Shown here one piece after another: positions 32,840 through 46,600 of a DNA stretch of 64,000 nt. The notes under the pieces are model-generated. The model did not search any database. It was given only the letters and a program-made list of their open reading frames with translations, and was not told the DNA's origin. A program made the position numbers and the translations under genes. Source of the DNA: Undaria pinnatifida (Eukaryota > Sar > Phaeophyceae > Laminariales > Alariaceae); assembly GCA_012845835.1 (NCBI GenBank), contig JABAKD010000016.1:23296573-23360572 (forward strand), given 5' to 3'. How positions within the stretch are numbered: the first letter of the stretch is position 1; every line of letters starts with the position of its first letter.

Positions 32840-33965
32840 TATAATATCACGTCACTATCTTTCTAGGCATCCATGACGTAGCATTCATTCTACCCCCCCC
32901 CCCCCCCCTCCAACGCCCTCTCGTTCCCCACACCCCGCACGGTCGCCTAGACCCAGCACCGCGCGTATAGCAAGCCCCTACATACATGATTAATACGCGC
33001 GATCGGAGTATCACACACAATGTTGCCAAGATGAGGTTCGACCAAATCCTTCATCTCATGGCTGGGGAGTGCATTATAATATTGTATGTGACCTAAACCT
33101 CATCAAAGCCTCTTCTTTTTTACCTCGCTCTCTCTTGCTCAAACGCCCCACCTAATATCGAACTCCGCCAGAGAAATAAACACTTCCACGCACTTGATAT
33201 CACCTCATTATCGTTTTAGAGCCGTCCGTGCCGCTGCTGCAATTCCCACCCCCCCCCCGCCCCCAACGCCCCCTCCTTCCTCACCACCCGCACCATCGCC
33301 TAGACCTAGCACCACGCGTATAGCAAACCCCTTCATCTATGTATGCGACCTAAAGCCTTCCCCCCCCCTCTCCTCCCCCACAAGAAGGATTTATAGTTTC
33401 CACGAACAAATTGAGCTGCCCCACCTGTTCCCCCCCCGATCCCCGCCCCCCGTCCCCCTTTGGATCAAAATCAAGCCCCCACGTCCTCAAAAACTCCGCC
33501 CTCCCCTCACCGGTTATTCGACTTACAGGATTTACTTGATAAACTGATGCATTTCATTCCACAGCTGTCATATTTAGTCCCTCTCTGAAACGGGTTTTAT
33601 AGTTTCCGCGCACAGACTGCCTAACATCATCACCCTGTTGACCCTGATAGCTACACTGTAGTTGCAAGGGGAGTCGCCGATCTATATCCTTAATGAGGAC
33701 ACACAACCCATAATAGGCGCGATCGCCGTATCACACACAGCTTGCAAAGATGAGTTTCCACGAAATATCACCCTGTTGGCCCTGTTAGCGACACTGTAGT
33801 TGCAAGGGGAGTCGCCGACCTATATCCTTAATGAGGGCACACAACCCGTAATACGCGCGATCGGAGTATAACACACAGCTTGCAAAGATGAGTTTCGACA
33901 AAATATTCGATCTCACAGCTGGAGTTTATTTTATTTTTTATGACATATTCGATCCCACAGCTAGA
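32840..33965 (+). repeat. C-rich modules with duplicated tail
   Basis: Starts with a GCATCCATGACGTAGCATTC block and poly-C, then the GCCAGAGAAATAAACACTTC and CATCGCCTAGACC modules. It ends with two consecutive tail modules (about 33595-33760 and 33767-33935), the second a nearly complete re-copy of the first. Confidence 0.8.
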
Positions 33966-34284
33966 GTGTATTTTAGTAACATCTATACTAGTCTAGTCTA
34001 TGTATGCACGTAGGTTGGGTGCTGGTGTGTCGAGGTGTTCATTTCCCGACACAGGGAACACTCCATGCTGGTCCGCTGACCGCTCGGCGCTCATTGGGTG
34101 CAACTGACGAGCGTGTGCTTGTTGTCTGCTACTACCGCTGTTGCAGGACGTTATGTGCATGTGTGTGATGTAGGTCATTGAGACGAGTAGTATATCCCCT
34201 ATTTCCTCGCAATGCATGCCTTCCTATTTTGTGAGAAATCTATACGTTAAAATATCGGCAAAAAATTCGGCTCGACTTCCAAAT

Positions 34285-34415
34285 AAATATATTTAAAAAA
34301 ATCAAAATACACTCCAGCTGTGAGATCGAATATTTGGTCGAAACTCATCTTTGCAAGCTGTGTGTGATACTCCGATCGCGCGTATTACGGGTTGTGTGTC
34401 TGTATCGGATCGTCC
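34285..34415 (-). repeat. Inverted tail module
   Basis: Reverse complement of the tail end (AATACACTCCAGCTGTGAGATC through the CGATCGCGCGTATTACGGG block). It lies about 230 bp upstream of the MULE transposase start codon. Confidence 0.85.
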
Positions 34416-34645
34416 GATATATCGGAAAGCATCGCCACCGATACACAGCTCTACAAATTTCAAACTGACAATTTACCCTTCCTTGTCCTCGGCCTCCACC
34501 TATTTCGTATACGAGTAGTATACGCTGCTGTGTAGTCTATAGCAATTGCTTCCAGCGCACATCTTTCATCCCACTCCTGCATCCACACATTCACCACCCC
34601 CACACAGCAGTTTAGCAAATCCTGCTGTCCTGGGTTACAGAAGGC

Positions 34646-37600
34646 ATGGCCGATCAGAGCCCTCCTGCCCTCGCAGCCCCAGCTGTCTATGTCGATCAAA
34701 CGTTTGACGACGCAAAAAAGTTAAGAACTGGAACCCAGCGAACTTTCCTCAGCGCGAATCGATGGTGCAAGAGTGCGGGAGGCGGAGGTTGCCAGAAGTT
34801 TTTCGTGTGCACCGGCCGCAAGCTCGTGGATGGCAAGGAAATGGGGTGCCGAGCTCGAGTGCGTGCCTACCGATCTAGGAAAAGCAAGACATGGCGAATT
34901 ACGGTGGCCAACCTCAGGCACGATAACTGCGCCGGTGAACAGAAGGGGTCAAGCGTTGCAGCTCTGGCGGGAGAGATATCGACTCTCGTCGGAGGCAACC
35001 CCAGCATCAGCGGCACCGCCATTCGGAAAACTGTGAGAGCTCAGACAGGCGTGGACCTACACACCAGGTCTGCACTTCGAGGAAAGGCGGACGCTTTGGG
35101 CACTACAGCCACGGGAAACGCCGAGGGATTTACGGTCCTCTCGTCTTTCCTCGCAAAGCTCCAGTCTGGCAGCAAGGGTGCGGTCACCTCGGTGAAGGTG
35201 AGAAACCTCTCTGTCAAGTAGTCACCGATCGCATACAGAGCGGAAATGTTTTCATAGCATGGATGATGGCGGTACGAAAGGGTTGGCTGTGTTTGTACGG
35301 TTTTCCAGCGCGTTTTATTCTGCCGACGCAGCATGCCTTCGTCTGCACACAGAGAGCAGTTTTTCCTCGCGTTACCTGGTGACGAAGTGACCGGTTGTTT
35401 GATCTGCCCTTTGGGCGGCTTGAGTTATAAAATGGCACATGCACCACCGCCGTGGCACGATGTGCAGTACCAGGTATGTCGAGTATAGAGTCAGCCGTGA
35501 TAACGGACCTTTCTCGGGGATTTTACACCATACGTGCATAATATTCGCAGGCTAGACTCTGGGGTATGTTCGAGCATCTTTGGTGGACTAGATTATGGGT
35601 TTTACACCATACGTGCATACCAGGGTATTATTTGCAGGCTAGACTCTGGGCTATGCTTGAACATCTTTGGTGGACTATGTATGGGTTTTTACACCATAGT
35701 CTATACAACATACGTGAATACCAGGTATTATTTGCAGCCTAGACTCCGGGCTATATTTGGGCTTTTTTGGTAGACTATGGGCTTTCCTCTTGACGCTTGA
35801 CGGCCCCAAGCCCGTGTTATCGGGGCACACCTTGACACCTCCACGCCCGATAAGACCATTCACCTTGACTGCCACAACTACCAATACGCCAAAACTACCT
35901 GCTCAGGATTGACAGTGATTTCGTTGATTATTGCATCGTCCAGTTTTAGCAGTTTGATGTATGTTTTGTCGCACCAAGACGGTACACCAAGTGGAGTGTG
36001 TTTGTTGCGTCCACTTTAAATTACCATTGACACCGACGCACGTTACCACACCCAGTGTTGGCGTTGGTCATGCTCCATCCTAGAGATGTACCAGGCACCG
36101 CGGTGTACAAAGTGTGTCTGTTCTTCACTCTCAAACTGATATCCACTCATCGACAGTAGTACACCTGGCACAACCAGTGAGCGTCCTTGTCGATGCCTCT
36201 GCTAGTAATGAAGAGACGAGCTATGTGGTGACAAAGTACAAGATGGAGATTTGAACCTCGCAAATACGACAAGGTGACATGACCATGGCACGTCAACCGC
36301 AGACTGAATCCAACGGCGAAACACGGGCGAGCCGGCACACCGAAGGCCATTTGCAAGGGAAAAACAAGAGAAGAATAAAAAAGAACGTAAAACTAAAGGA
36401 AAGAAATTGACAGAAATAAGGAAAGAGGAACGCACAGGCAGGATGGAAGGGGTACCCAGCAAGAACAAAACAATACGTTACGGCAGTTGTGTTGATCACA
36501 AGGCATATGTGTGATTATTATTTTTTTTTTTCTTTGTCCCATTTCTTTTCCTCGCACTACGCTCGCGCTTCCTCCCCAGTAGTAGGTGAGATCTGGGGTC
36601 ACATAGCGGCCCCTCCTCCCTCATCTCCACTACAGTACGTGCCTTAAGGTTTATCGCGAGAACACTTTAGCGCTTTTTTCTGCCCTCGTCGACTCGCATG
36701 GAATTGTGCCCACCCACGCTTCAATCTAGGCGTTCTCAACAACAGCTGATCCTTTTTTGAGGTTTTTGTTTTTTGCAAATAACTTCAAACCCTCGCCACG
36801 GTGGGAATCGAACTAAAGGACCACCAAGGCTCGTTAAAGTATTCGAGGGTAACCACTAGTCTAGATCACGGGGGCGACCGGTATAAAAAATAAAACAAAA
36901 CTATTGCTAATGGAATCAACGTGTGTTGTCTTCACATTAAACCGTTCTCCTTCTGTATCCTCAACGATACCATCAGCACACCCCGTGTCCGTGCTGTTTC
37001 TTCATCCTGATATACAAATTCAAACTGCGGTGGTCACAGACTGCTGTGAAACAGAGTAAACCAAGCAGTCCATACAAATCCAGGTAAGGCAAGTGAAATG
37101 CTAGCGTACTGGGTACGAGAACACAACAAAGCCAGCAAGACCATAAAAAAAGAGGAGGGAAAAACTTTTTCAAAAAGCAAAATAAACGACAGGTGCTCTG
37201 AAGAAGGTAAAAATGCAACGAGATCGGAAAGGAAAGGCTGCAAAAATAATGAGATACGTGCTAGAGCGAGGAACAGGTAAATGTTGGGGTTAGGTCAGGG
37301 TTAGAGTGATGTACACAGCAAAAATATGATGGAAGGTCGCACAAGGGCTGCATCAAGTGGTAACGTAATATTCTGTACGAAAGAGCACATCAACTGAAAC
37401 AAATGAAAACTACTTGTGTATAGTCTAGGGGTACTGGACGAGGCAATATAGGCTGACGAAATAACGTCACAGACAGGGAAAGCGCATGAATATTAAAGAG
37501 AACCGGAGGCTTCACGCGTATCGAAGCAACACCTCAAGCACGGAGAACAGAGAAGAATGAAAGAAGAAACGAGGCGAAGGCAAAGAAATGAATCAATGGG

Positions 37601-40600
37601 CGTACTCGATGGCGTAATCAACAGCATAATAGGTTTGTGTATCTACTACGAGATGTAGTCGGGCTAAGAAACTTGCTACACGGTCTCTCCCCTCCGTGTG
37701 CGTTTCTCTCGTCCACAGCAGGGCGGTGTCAAGGGCCAATGCTGCTGCTGTCGCACCCCGCACCTCCCGAAAGAAGATCACGTACACGTACACGCTACAA
37801 CAACGAACTAAATGTCACGGTAGCGATATAGTGCAGGTTCCAGCTATTTCTTATCGAGAGATGGAACCACCGCCGTGTCACACGATCTGCCATTTCGTTG
37901 TGGCGGGCGTTGACAGAGGTATCGGTGCATCTGTTTCCCCCGCCTGTCTTCCCCTTACCGACGCTCCTAAAGAGATTTGCTTTGTGGCGTAGCCAGCTCT
38001 TCTCTTCCTCCTCCCCATGCCAACTCATCACGAAACGGAACCGGTCGACCGCTGCGACGACTTCCCCGCAACACATTCGCCCCTTCTTAGCGCCGCCCTG
38101 GGCCTACAAAAAATGTGTCTACTCTGAACAACATAGGAGTTATTTCCGTAGTAGACCTATCGTTGGTTCGGAATATCTTGAGGTCGTCTGCTTTAGGTCT
38201 AGACGTACCGTAGATCCCATCTTAGTCCTGGCTGGCCTGTTCGCGGATTCGCCGCCTCGATCATCTTCCCTGATATACCTAGAGTGGGTTACGCGGTGAG
38301 TATACGACACGTCCGTTGTTCGGCCCCCTCAGAAAGGAGGCTTGGTTTTCGGATGATCGCCTCGATGATCTCGCATGGTGCTGCTGTGTCAAGAGTCTTG
38401 ACGTTAAACACGGGGTGGTCGGTGTGCGGTCGGTGCTGGTTCATGGTCCGTACGAAGAGATAGTGGACACGTTGCTGCCCAACGGTCCGTAGGAGGATAT
38501 ATTGCTTCGTTTAAAGCATCGTGAAGTGTTCCCGGCCAAGAGTGTTTTTGCCACACATGTTCATACAGCGTAATTTCCATCACCTCCAACATAGGGTGAA
38601 TGGAGCGGTCGTCATCTCGTACGGCTCCCGCCTGAGCGGTCTGTAGCATGAAGACGCCAGTTGGATCCGTCTACTGCCGGTGGCGCATTAGACTACACTA
38701 TGTTAATATAGTCTATGATAATACCTGGTATAACATAGTGTAACATAGTTACGGTGGTCTCCCTTTCTCTCCGCCCCCCTCGGCGATCCTCCAACGCGGC
38801 GGTCCCCAAAAACACTGCAATGCGCATTAGACTAAACGGTTTTTGTTAAATGGAAAACATCTTCATTCACTACATGAGGAACATGGTACGAGTTACTGGA
38901 TATTATTTGACACGTTTGCTAAATCGGCTTGTAAAATAACCCCTGGTGCTCGTTACTTTACCTTTCGGACGTCCTGCAGAGGCAAGCACCGTGTCTGCAC
39001 CACAGATTTATCTGCGAGTGTCGATATCTCTTCTTGAATACAATATGCCGTGTCACCCGTGCACCCTGCCTTCACGGCACATCTCTTTACGTGCTACCTC
39101 CCGCAATCTTGTTTTTTTGGCAGTGGGATGATGATGGAGCCTTCCTCCGATGCTTCGTCATGCCAGGTGGATCCGCGAACGTCGCTGCCAACAGTCCGCA
39201 ACAGGTACGGTACGCCAGAGCATGCACACGCTATCGGCGCGTGCGAAGATCATACCTGCATCATCATTGTGAAACATTGCACGACTATGCTGCACGGGTA
39301 GGATGTTGCACACCCACACTACAAGTATGTATTCTGGGCTCTAGATTACAAATCACTTACAGTAGTCTAGTTGTCGAGTATACAGCTGCTCACCGGGACT
39401 GGGAAAATTGAAATCCTTGGGGTACAGAGTTGAAACCAAGATTTTACAGCCGCAAGGGCACAGCGTGGCCTTCGAAGGCGTGTATGCACAGCACGTGGTC
39501 CAACAGCAGGCGTCATCATTCAGTTTGATGCTGTGGTCAAAGCTTCACGTTGATGCCTCCGAGCGTTCCCGTGGTATGTTCTTCGTTGTGTTTGACATGG
39601 TTGTCTACCGTCCGTCATGCCGTTGCGCTCAGCAACATTCGCCGAGGGCATGCTTCCGCTAAATACTTGAATTGAGGCAATGTACACCAGGCAGACTTTA
39701 CCATGTCGTCCAGGAGTCATATGTAAGGTGCTGTGCGCAATGGTCAACACCAAAATAACGCACAGCTCCAAACCTTGTACGTAGAGCAATGATGTGTGGG
39801 ATTTTTTGGCTTTAGTGCGTAGTGTTACTGTAAGAAAATTATGCCTTGAGACTACTGCACCGTACTGATATCCTGAGGCCACTGGCGCGCTACCTTGGTC
39901 CTCAGTTACGACTTCGCGATTCAGTGCTATCGTCAACTCTTGATTCTCTCCATCGGCGTTTCCATTGTTCGGCGCAGTGCTTCTCCCTGGACGGGGCTCA
40001 CTTGAAAGGCGCGTGGAGTGGTAGCATCCTGACGATCACTACGACCGACGCTAACAACAAGCTCAACCTGTGCGGCTTTGCTGTGGTTCCCACGGAGTGT
40101 GCCTCGGCATACAGGTACCTGCTGAGGCATGCCATGCGCAACGGGCAAATGAAGGCCTTCATGAACAACGCTGCAACGACGTGCTTCACGGATGGTGATA
40201 AAGGAGCCGACAGCGCCATGGAGAAGCTCGCCCCGCTCACGGAAGTCCGCCACTGCCTCCAGCACATCATCCGGAGTATCGGCACCGTTGGCGATGTAGG
40301 TGGTCCGCTCGTAACGAACTAGAGTCTCGCTCCATATTCTAGTTGTCCGCATCTAAACACGTGGTATCGGTGTCCGCACACCAACGTACATAATGAGGAT
40401 CTCAACGCCCATTTTCAAATAGGCGTCGTATGTTTCTGTGACGCCCTGCTACGTGGAGGCGAGTGGAGGCGACACTCGCGTGCTATGGTGAGGGTGCACG
40501 TACGTTCTGTGAGGCCCCTCCCCTCACCTGAGGGAATTATCTACCCCATTCTAGAACAACAATCCCATGGCCTAGGTACAACGTCACAATGAGGGTTCAA

Positions 40601-43600
40601 ACGGTCCTCACACGAGGCGGCCCGTCCGTCAAACTTATTTCGGCAAAAAAAAAAACTCCTGCTCCTACCCCCGTGGCACATATATTAGGAAGATGAAAGG
40701 AAGTTTCGCAGCTCAGGTTAACGTTGCGCCACTTCGCGGTATGAATTTGGTTAGGGAATACAGTGTAGGGCATATACTGTAGGAGTATACTGTAGTATAG
40801 TGTATGCCGCCCGCTACTTGGTAAGGGCAACACTTTTTGTGTACAAGATTTTGTGAATGACGGCGCGCGCCTTAACCCAATAGAATACAATCAGAATTGT
40901 CGTCGGTGTCTTGCCGTATTATTGATGTTATTAGGAGACCACGAGGTCGTTCATCGGGTTGTACTTTGATTAGTTACTAACGTCTGTGTGTGAGCGAGGT
41001 ACGGAGCTCCTCAGTTACAGGTTACGAGCTTGAAGAAAAGTTAGGTTCACCTCTACGGTGCTATCAAACTAGTCTAGTAATATACCGTACTACTATTAGA
41101 CTAGTCTATAGTATTAGTACGGTACCATGTTTCAGGAAAAAAAACTCAGCCTCTATTGTAGAGTGCAACTCTCGACACGACGTGACGGAAAGGTCTGGTC
41201 GTAATAGCTCAACAATCACATGTAAATCGAAACAAGTACCGGTATTGCCTTTACACTCCGTGCCATGAGAAAAAAAAAACGAGTAGCAGGCGTGTGGGTG
41301 CAGCAGAATTGCTAGACACAGACACTGAAATATCATGTTGTCCACCGCAATACAGGGCATTGCTGATTTGCGTCACTCGATATGCGCTTCTTGCAGCCTA
41401 CGATGGCGCAGTGAGAATATGCATCGCATGGATCTCTTCTAAGTCGCCACGCTACGGTGGGAATTTGAATTGTACGCATATAGACGTTTCTATGACTGCA
41501 AAATAGATCTAGTGTCTTAACCACGCTGACCAACCCTTGCCGTGCTCAAAGCCATGCGCCACCTGGACGACAGTACCGTACGTTCAAACTCACCCTCTTC
41601 TCACATTCGCAGTGCATATAATGCATGCCGTACGTTGCCTGTCGTGTGTCTGCAAAGGTCGCCGCGCGAAACATCTACATCGCTGCGAGGCACCCTACAA
41701 GGGCAGGTTTCGACCGCCACATGGATGTCCTCTCCGCAATCGCGCCGAAAGCGCACGAGAAGCTCGATGCCATCCCTCACAAGACCTGGGCGCACTATGC
41801 GAGCCGGAAGAACGTCTGCTGCGACCAGGTCACGTCCAACCCGGCTGAGTCTATGAACAGCATGCTTGGACCGGTAAGTGAATTTATTGTGAGCGAAGTG
41901 ACTTCCAAATTTGCAAAGGCGTCAAACATTGGAGGTGCTTTTCCACCCTCGCGTGGCCGAATCTCCGTTTCCCGCCCGACCGCCGGGTATGTCCTAAAAA
42001 GAACAAGCCGCGGAACGGTCGAGTTAACATTCTAAACAGATCGTCCTTGGGAACGGCAGCGAGCAGCAGCCAGTTCTATGTGGCAGCTGCAAGTGCCATA
42101 TGTTACCGCTTCCCGCCACCGCACAGTTGACGACAGCTGGAAATATCCATCAGCCCGAGCTCCTAGCGAGAGCTATAGTATGTTATCATGCACGCGAGGT
42201 GACTATGACAGTGACCGCGTTCCTTCCACCGGTGAATACGCTACGTAACGCCTAGATGTGTTCCGACCAACCGGGTCAGCTGACGTATTTGCAAACTCCG
42301 GCCTTGCATTAATCAATTTTTAAACGGTCCACTGACCGACGCTGTCCACTGCCATGTATCTAGCCCTTCATCGCTCACACTAATATAGCATGCGATGTGT
42401 TTTGTTTGTTCCCCGACTTGGCCGCATCTCGGCCCGCTGTATACCAATCGTAGTGCACATTTATTGCCTTACGCACAATATGGCTGCGATACTCTGCGTT
42501 TATGTGCTCGAATATCGATGTGAAGAGTAAAAAAGTAAGGGTATTTCTTGGTAAAACAACGAACCGGCTTTAGATGCTCCGAGCTAGCAAAAGCACGAGG
42601 AGGTGGAAAAATCGACATAATTGCCATCATTGGTCATGACGTAATGAGTGTCCGCCCAATCCGCACAGCTGCGAGAGCTGCCCGTATTCGGCTTGGTGCA
42701 CGGCGGCGTTCTACTCATTGCCAAGAGACTGTACGAGGCTGGCGAGCTGAAGAAAGACGACACACACCAACGGTTTACGCCGCACGCGATGGCCGCCTAC
42801 AACAAGGAATTCCAGTGGTCGCGAGGGTGAGACTTTGCCCCTTAGGCCAATATTTCGTACCAGGGTATGTTGAAAGTTACTATTTCAGTAGCACACGGTA
42901 TGGTTCTTCGTATTAGTAGAGGCGACACCGAGACACCGAGAGCTCCTGCCTTAATCTGTTACAGATAGCGATTGCCCCATCACCACTGAAATTGCCGATA
43001 GCATCACATCCTAACAGCAAACCAATCGACTTGTACATTGCAGCAGCATGTAGCGCATGAATTTTGAGCCATGATTAATGTCCGCAAAATGTTTTTAGCC
43101 AGCGCTCAATGTGTACGCATTGCGCGCTGTACAGTGCTGACTGCTCAATGTGTACGCATTGCGCGCTGTACAGTGCTGACTCGCAAATTATCGCGTTACC
43201 ATGCGTCTGCGGCAGTTTTCCGACCGACGCCGCGGCTTTTTACGTGGTGTTTTTGTGCTACAGACTCGAAGCGTCCCCTCTCGGGGGAAACACGTTTTAC
43301 GTCCAGGAGAGCAAGAAAGGCTGCTCCAGCGGCCACACGGCGACTGTACACTGGGGAAAATCAGACAAGACCCCGAGCATGAAGTGCACCTGCGAAGGCC
43401 CTCAGAAGATGCTCCTGCCGTGTCGTCACGTCTTGGCGGCCGCGATAGGTGTGGTTAGCACCTTCCAAAAACACGATGATCACTTTCCCCCGCCATTCCA
43501 ACATCACAGCGTACTTGCTGCGGTAGCAACATGCTGTATAACAAAAGTGAGGGTGTCATGAAGCCAAATGTAACCCCTTTGGTACCTAGATAACGCCCCA

Positions 43601-46600
43601 AAGCATGTAACGGAAAGTGTGTTGTTGGTTCTGACGCATGCTACGGGAGAGGTGTGCACCAATTTTGTTTACGAGGCTCTGAGGCTTCTCGCTTGAGGGG
43701 CTCTATCCCTCACACCAAAACCAGATTTCGATAAAAACGCTGTGCAGTCGATAACCAATCCCATGACAAGGTATAGACTACTGCTGTACAATGAATAAAA
43801 CTGCTGAATACCAAACGATATCCCGACAATGTTGGCTTGATTTTCCTTGTTTTTCAGAAAACATTATTAATCCATGTAACATACTACTCTACTCCAGTAC
43901 TAACAGTACTACTAGTGATAGTACGGTAGATGTGCGCCATTTATTTCGGCGGTTTAGACTTTGCATCTCACTTTTTCAGGATAGGAGCGCTATCATATAT
44001 CTCACCCAACAATCATCCTTGAGTAAACTGGACGTGCGACCCTATGAGTAGATCCAACCCTGTATTAGGTATACAAGAACAAATGGCATTCCGACGATTT
44101 TGGGATCCACATTGTGTGTCTTTTTGGCGGAGCACCGCGGCTGTCCACGGGCCTCTACGGCATTCCACGGCCATGTCTACGGCGTTTCACGGGTAACCGC
44201 GGACACTGCACACGGTCTACCCCGGACCTTTCACGGACTTCCACGGAATGCCTCGGCAAGTAGCGGAACACCGTGGAGGCCCGTGGCACTAGCCATGGCA
44301 ATTTTCCACGGCAATCTCCACGGCAGCACCTACGACAAAGCGGCGGTCCCCCACGAAAACGTCCACGGAAGCCCCCACGGCAACGCTCACGGACACGCCC
44401 ACAGCAACTCCCACGAAGACATCCACGGACACGCCCACGGAAACACCCACGGATTGTCCACTGAAACGTCTGCGGACATCCACGGATAGGTCCACGGAAA
44501 CACCCACGGCCACGCCCGCGGACAGGCGCATGCTGCGATAGGGGTGCACCACGTTTTTTCTAAGGTTGCTTGAATTTTAAGGAGCTCAAGACCTTTCCTG
44601 AAAGCTGATTTGGATAAAACTAAACTGCTACCGAATGAAAAATCCTATTGCCTCGGTACACGACGAGAATCACGCAAAACAAATGTATTAATATTTCCGA
44701 CGAGTTTGGGTTAAGGAGCCCCGTCGTTCACAAAACAAATCTTTCAGACCAAACGTGCTACCTCAATCCGTGAGAGGTAGCACGCTGCGTCAACACAGGG
44801 TGGGCGTCTTGCGTTATTTTGTTTTTCAAATCCATGGAACTAACCCTAACCCCAACTCATAGGAAATAGTGTACTAGCGGTTAAAATGCCCCCTAATATC
44901 ATCACTGAGGAAAAATTGTTGGAAATGTCAAGGTATGTGCATCACTATCGGAGAATTGCCGTGGCAATGGCCGCGGATGGCCGTGGAAATTGCTGCGGTT
45001 GGACGTCCGGGGAAGCTGCCAATTGCCGCTGACTTCCGTGGGTTGCCATGGGTAGTACGACGGAGTGTGCCACGGACGGAACCTCGGCACGTGCCTTGGC
45101 CACAACCGCGGCATTTTCCGTGGAGGTGCCATGAGCCGAGGCACTTGCTGTGGAAACCCGCGGATTTCCACGGTAGCCCGCGGCAACACCCACGGAAGTT
45201 CCGCGGTCAATGCCGCGGACCTCCGCCAAAAAGTCATATAATGTGTGCATCCGTGCGATTTTGGGTCAAGGAACACCGTACTTCAAAAAGCATTTTAGCC
45301 ACAGACAGCTACACGCCTGGTGTGTATACCGTAGCATGTGAGACCAGGGGGAAAATAGCAATACGTGGTACCTCCATCGCAGCATGCGTCTTTGGCGAAA
45401 AAATGATAACACTCCTGCGGTAGCACGCGTCTCGTTGGGCGTGTCACCTCACATCCAATGTCGCGTCATGTGATACTATATTATACCGGGTACTATCTTG
45501 AAATATACTATGTTATGCTATGTCTCGGTGGCGTGAGCGCGCCGAACAGTTACTACAGAGTCATCCTACGGCAGGGAAGCAGTGGAAGTGTGCGAGGTCC
45601 AAACATGAGCCAATATATCACCCGAAGCATAGCCTCGAAGGCCTTCGTTGGCGCAACCCGCCCAATATTCCTATGCGCTGGCTCAAAAACCAATTATAAC
45701 AATATCGTACAACAATATCGTTAAACTATCATACTGGCGGATAGTGCCACCCTTGAGGAGCTCAACCGGTCACAACCGTTCCACCCAAACACTGCGTGGC
45801 ATGCCTCTATTGTAGTATCGAGCAGTGCGCGTGTCCGCAACTCCCTGCTTCGGCGTTCGGAGTTGCTTGGTTCGGCTGACGCTGAAATCGTCACCTGATT
45901 TGACGTGTTTTCCCTCTCAAGTTTCGAAGGTGTTTAAAGACGAAATGGACGCGCGTATCGTTCGTTGGCAACGTGCAACCTCGCATGACATGCGCCTGCT
46001 ATATGAATCATTACTCAAAGCCCCTGGTCATTTCTCCGTTTCATCGAAATATTCTGCCCAAAATCTCCCGCTGGCCCTCCTCTCTTCAATGGGTGTGCTA
46101 CCAAGCACGGAGTGTCTCATGAGCTTCTCGACAATGGTGGATCAGGATACTGGACAGTGAAAAGGGGGGTTGTGTCGCTCGGCCGACCCATACCACTAGC
46201 AATAGTAGGCGCCAACGAAGTGGCTTGTAACGGAGCAACCATATACAAAGCCAACGTTGAAGTCACATAGCATCGTTTAAATTTTGAGCTCCAGGTAAAA
46301 CATGTCATTTTGAAACATTGTCAAAGCTTACGCGAGGACATATATAGCATGCTCGTACATATCGTAATCAGCCATTCGGTCTTCTCACTGTAAACGGCGC
46401 ATTTCGACTTGTGGTCCCACTGCTTCTCTTCTCTCCTGGTTGGCCTTCCAGCGCAAAACAAGACGGAGAAAACGCTTGCGCTAATTGACAAAGGATTCCT
46501 CATCGACAGGTACCGCAAGCTAGCTTCTCACGAAAGGTACAACCTAGTGCTGCCGGTGTGGGACGCCCTCGAAAACGACCTCACCAGGAAACCGCCTCCG

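Noticed and set aside
44100-44552. His-Gly-rich frame (plus) and Val/Asp-rich frame (minus)
   Set aside because: Both are direct translations of the CCACGG repeat array of the foldback element.
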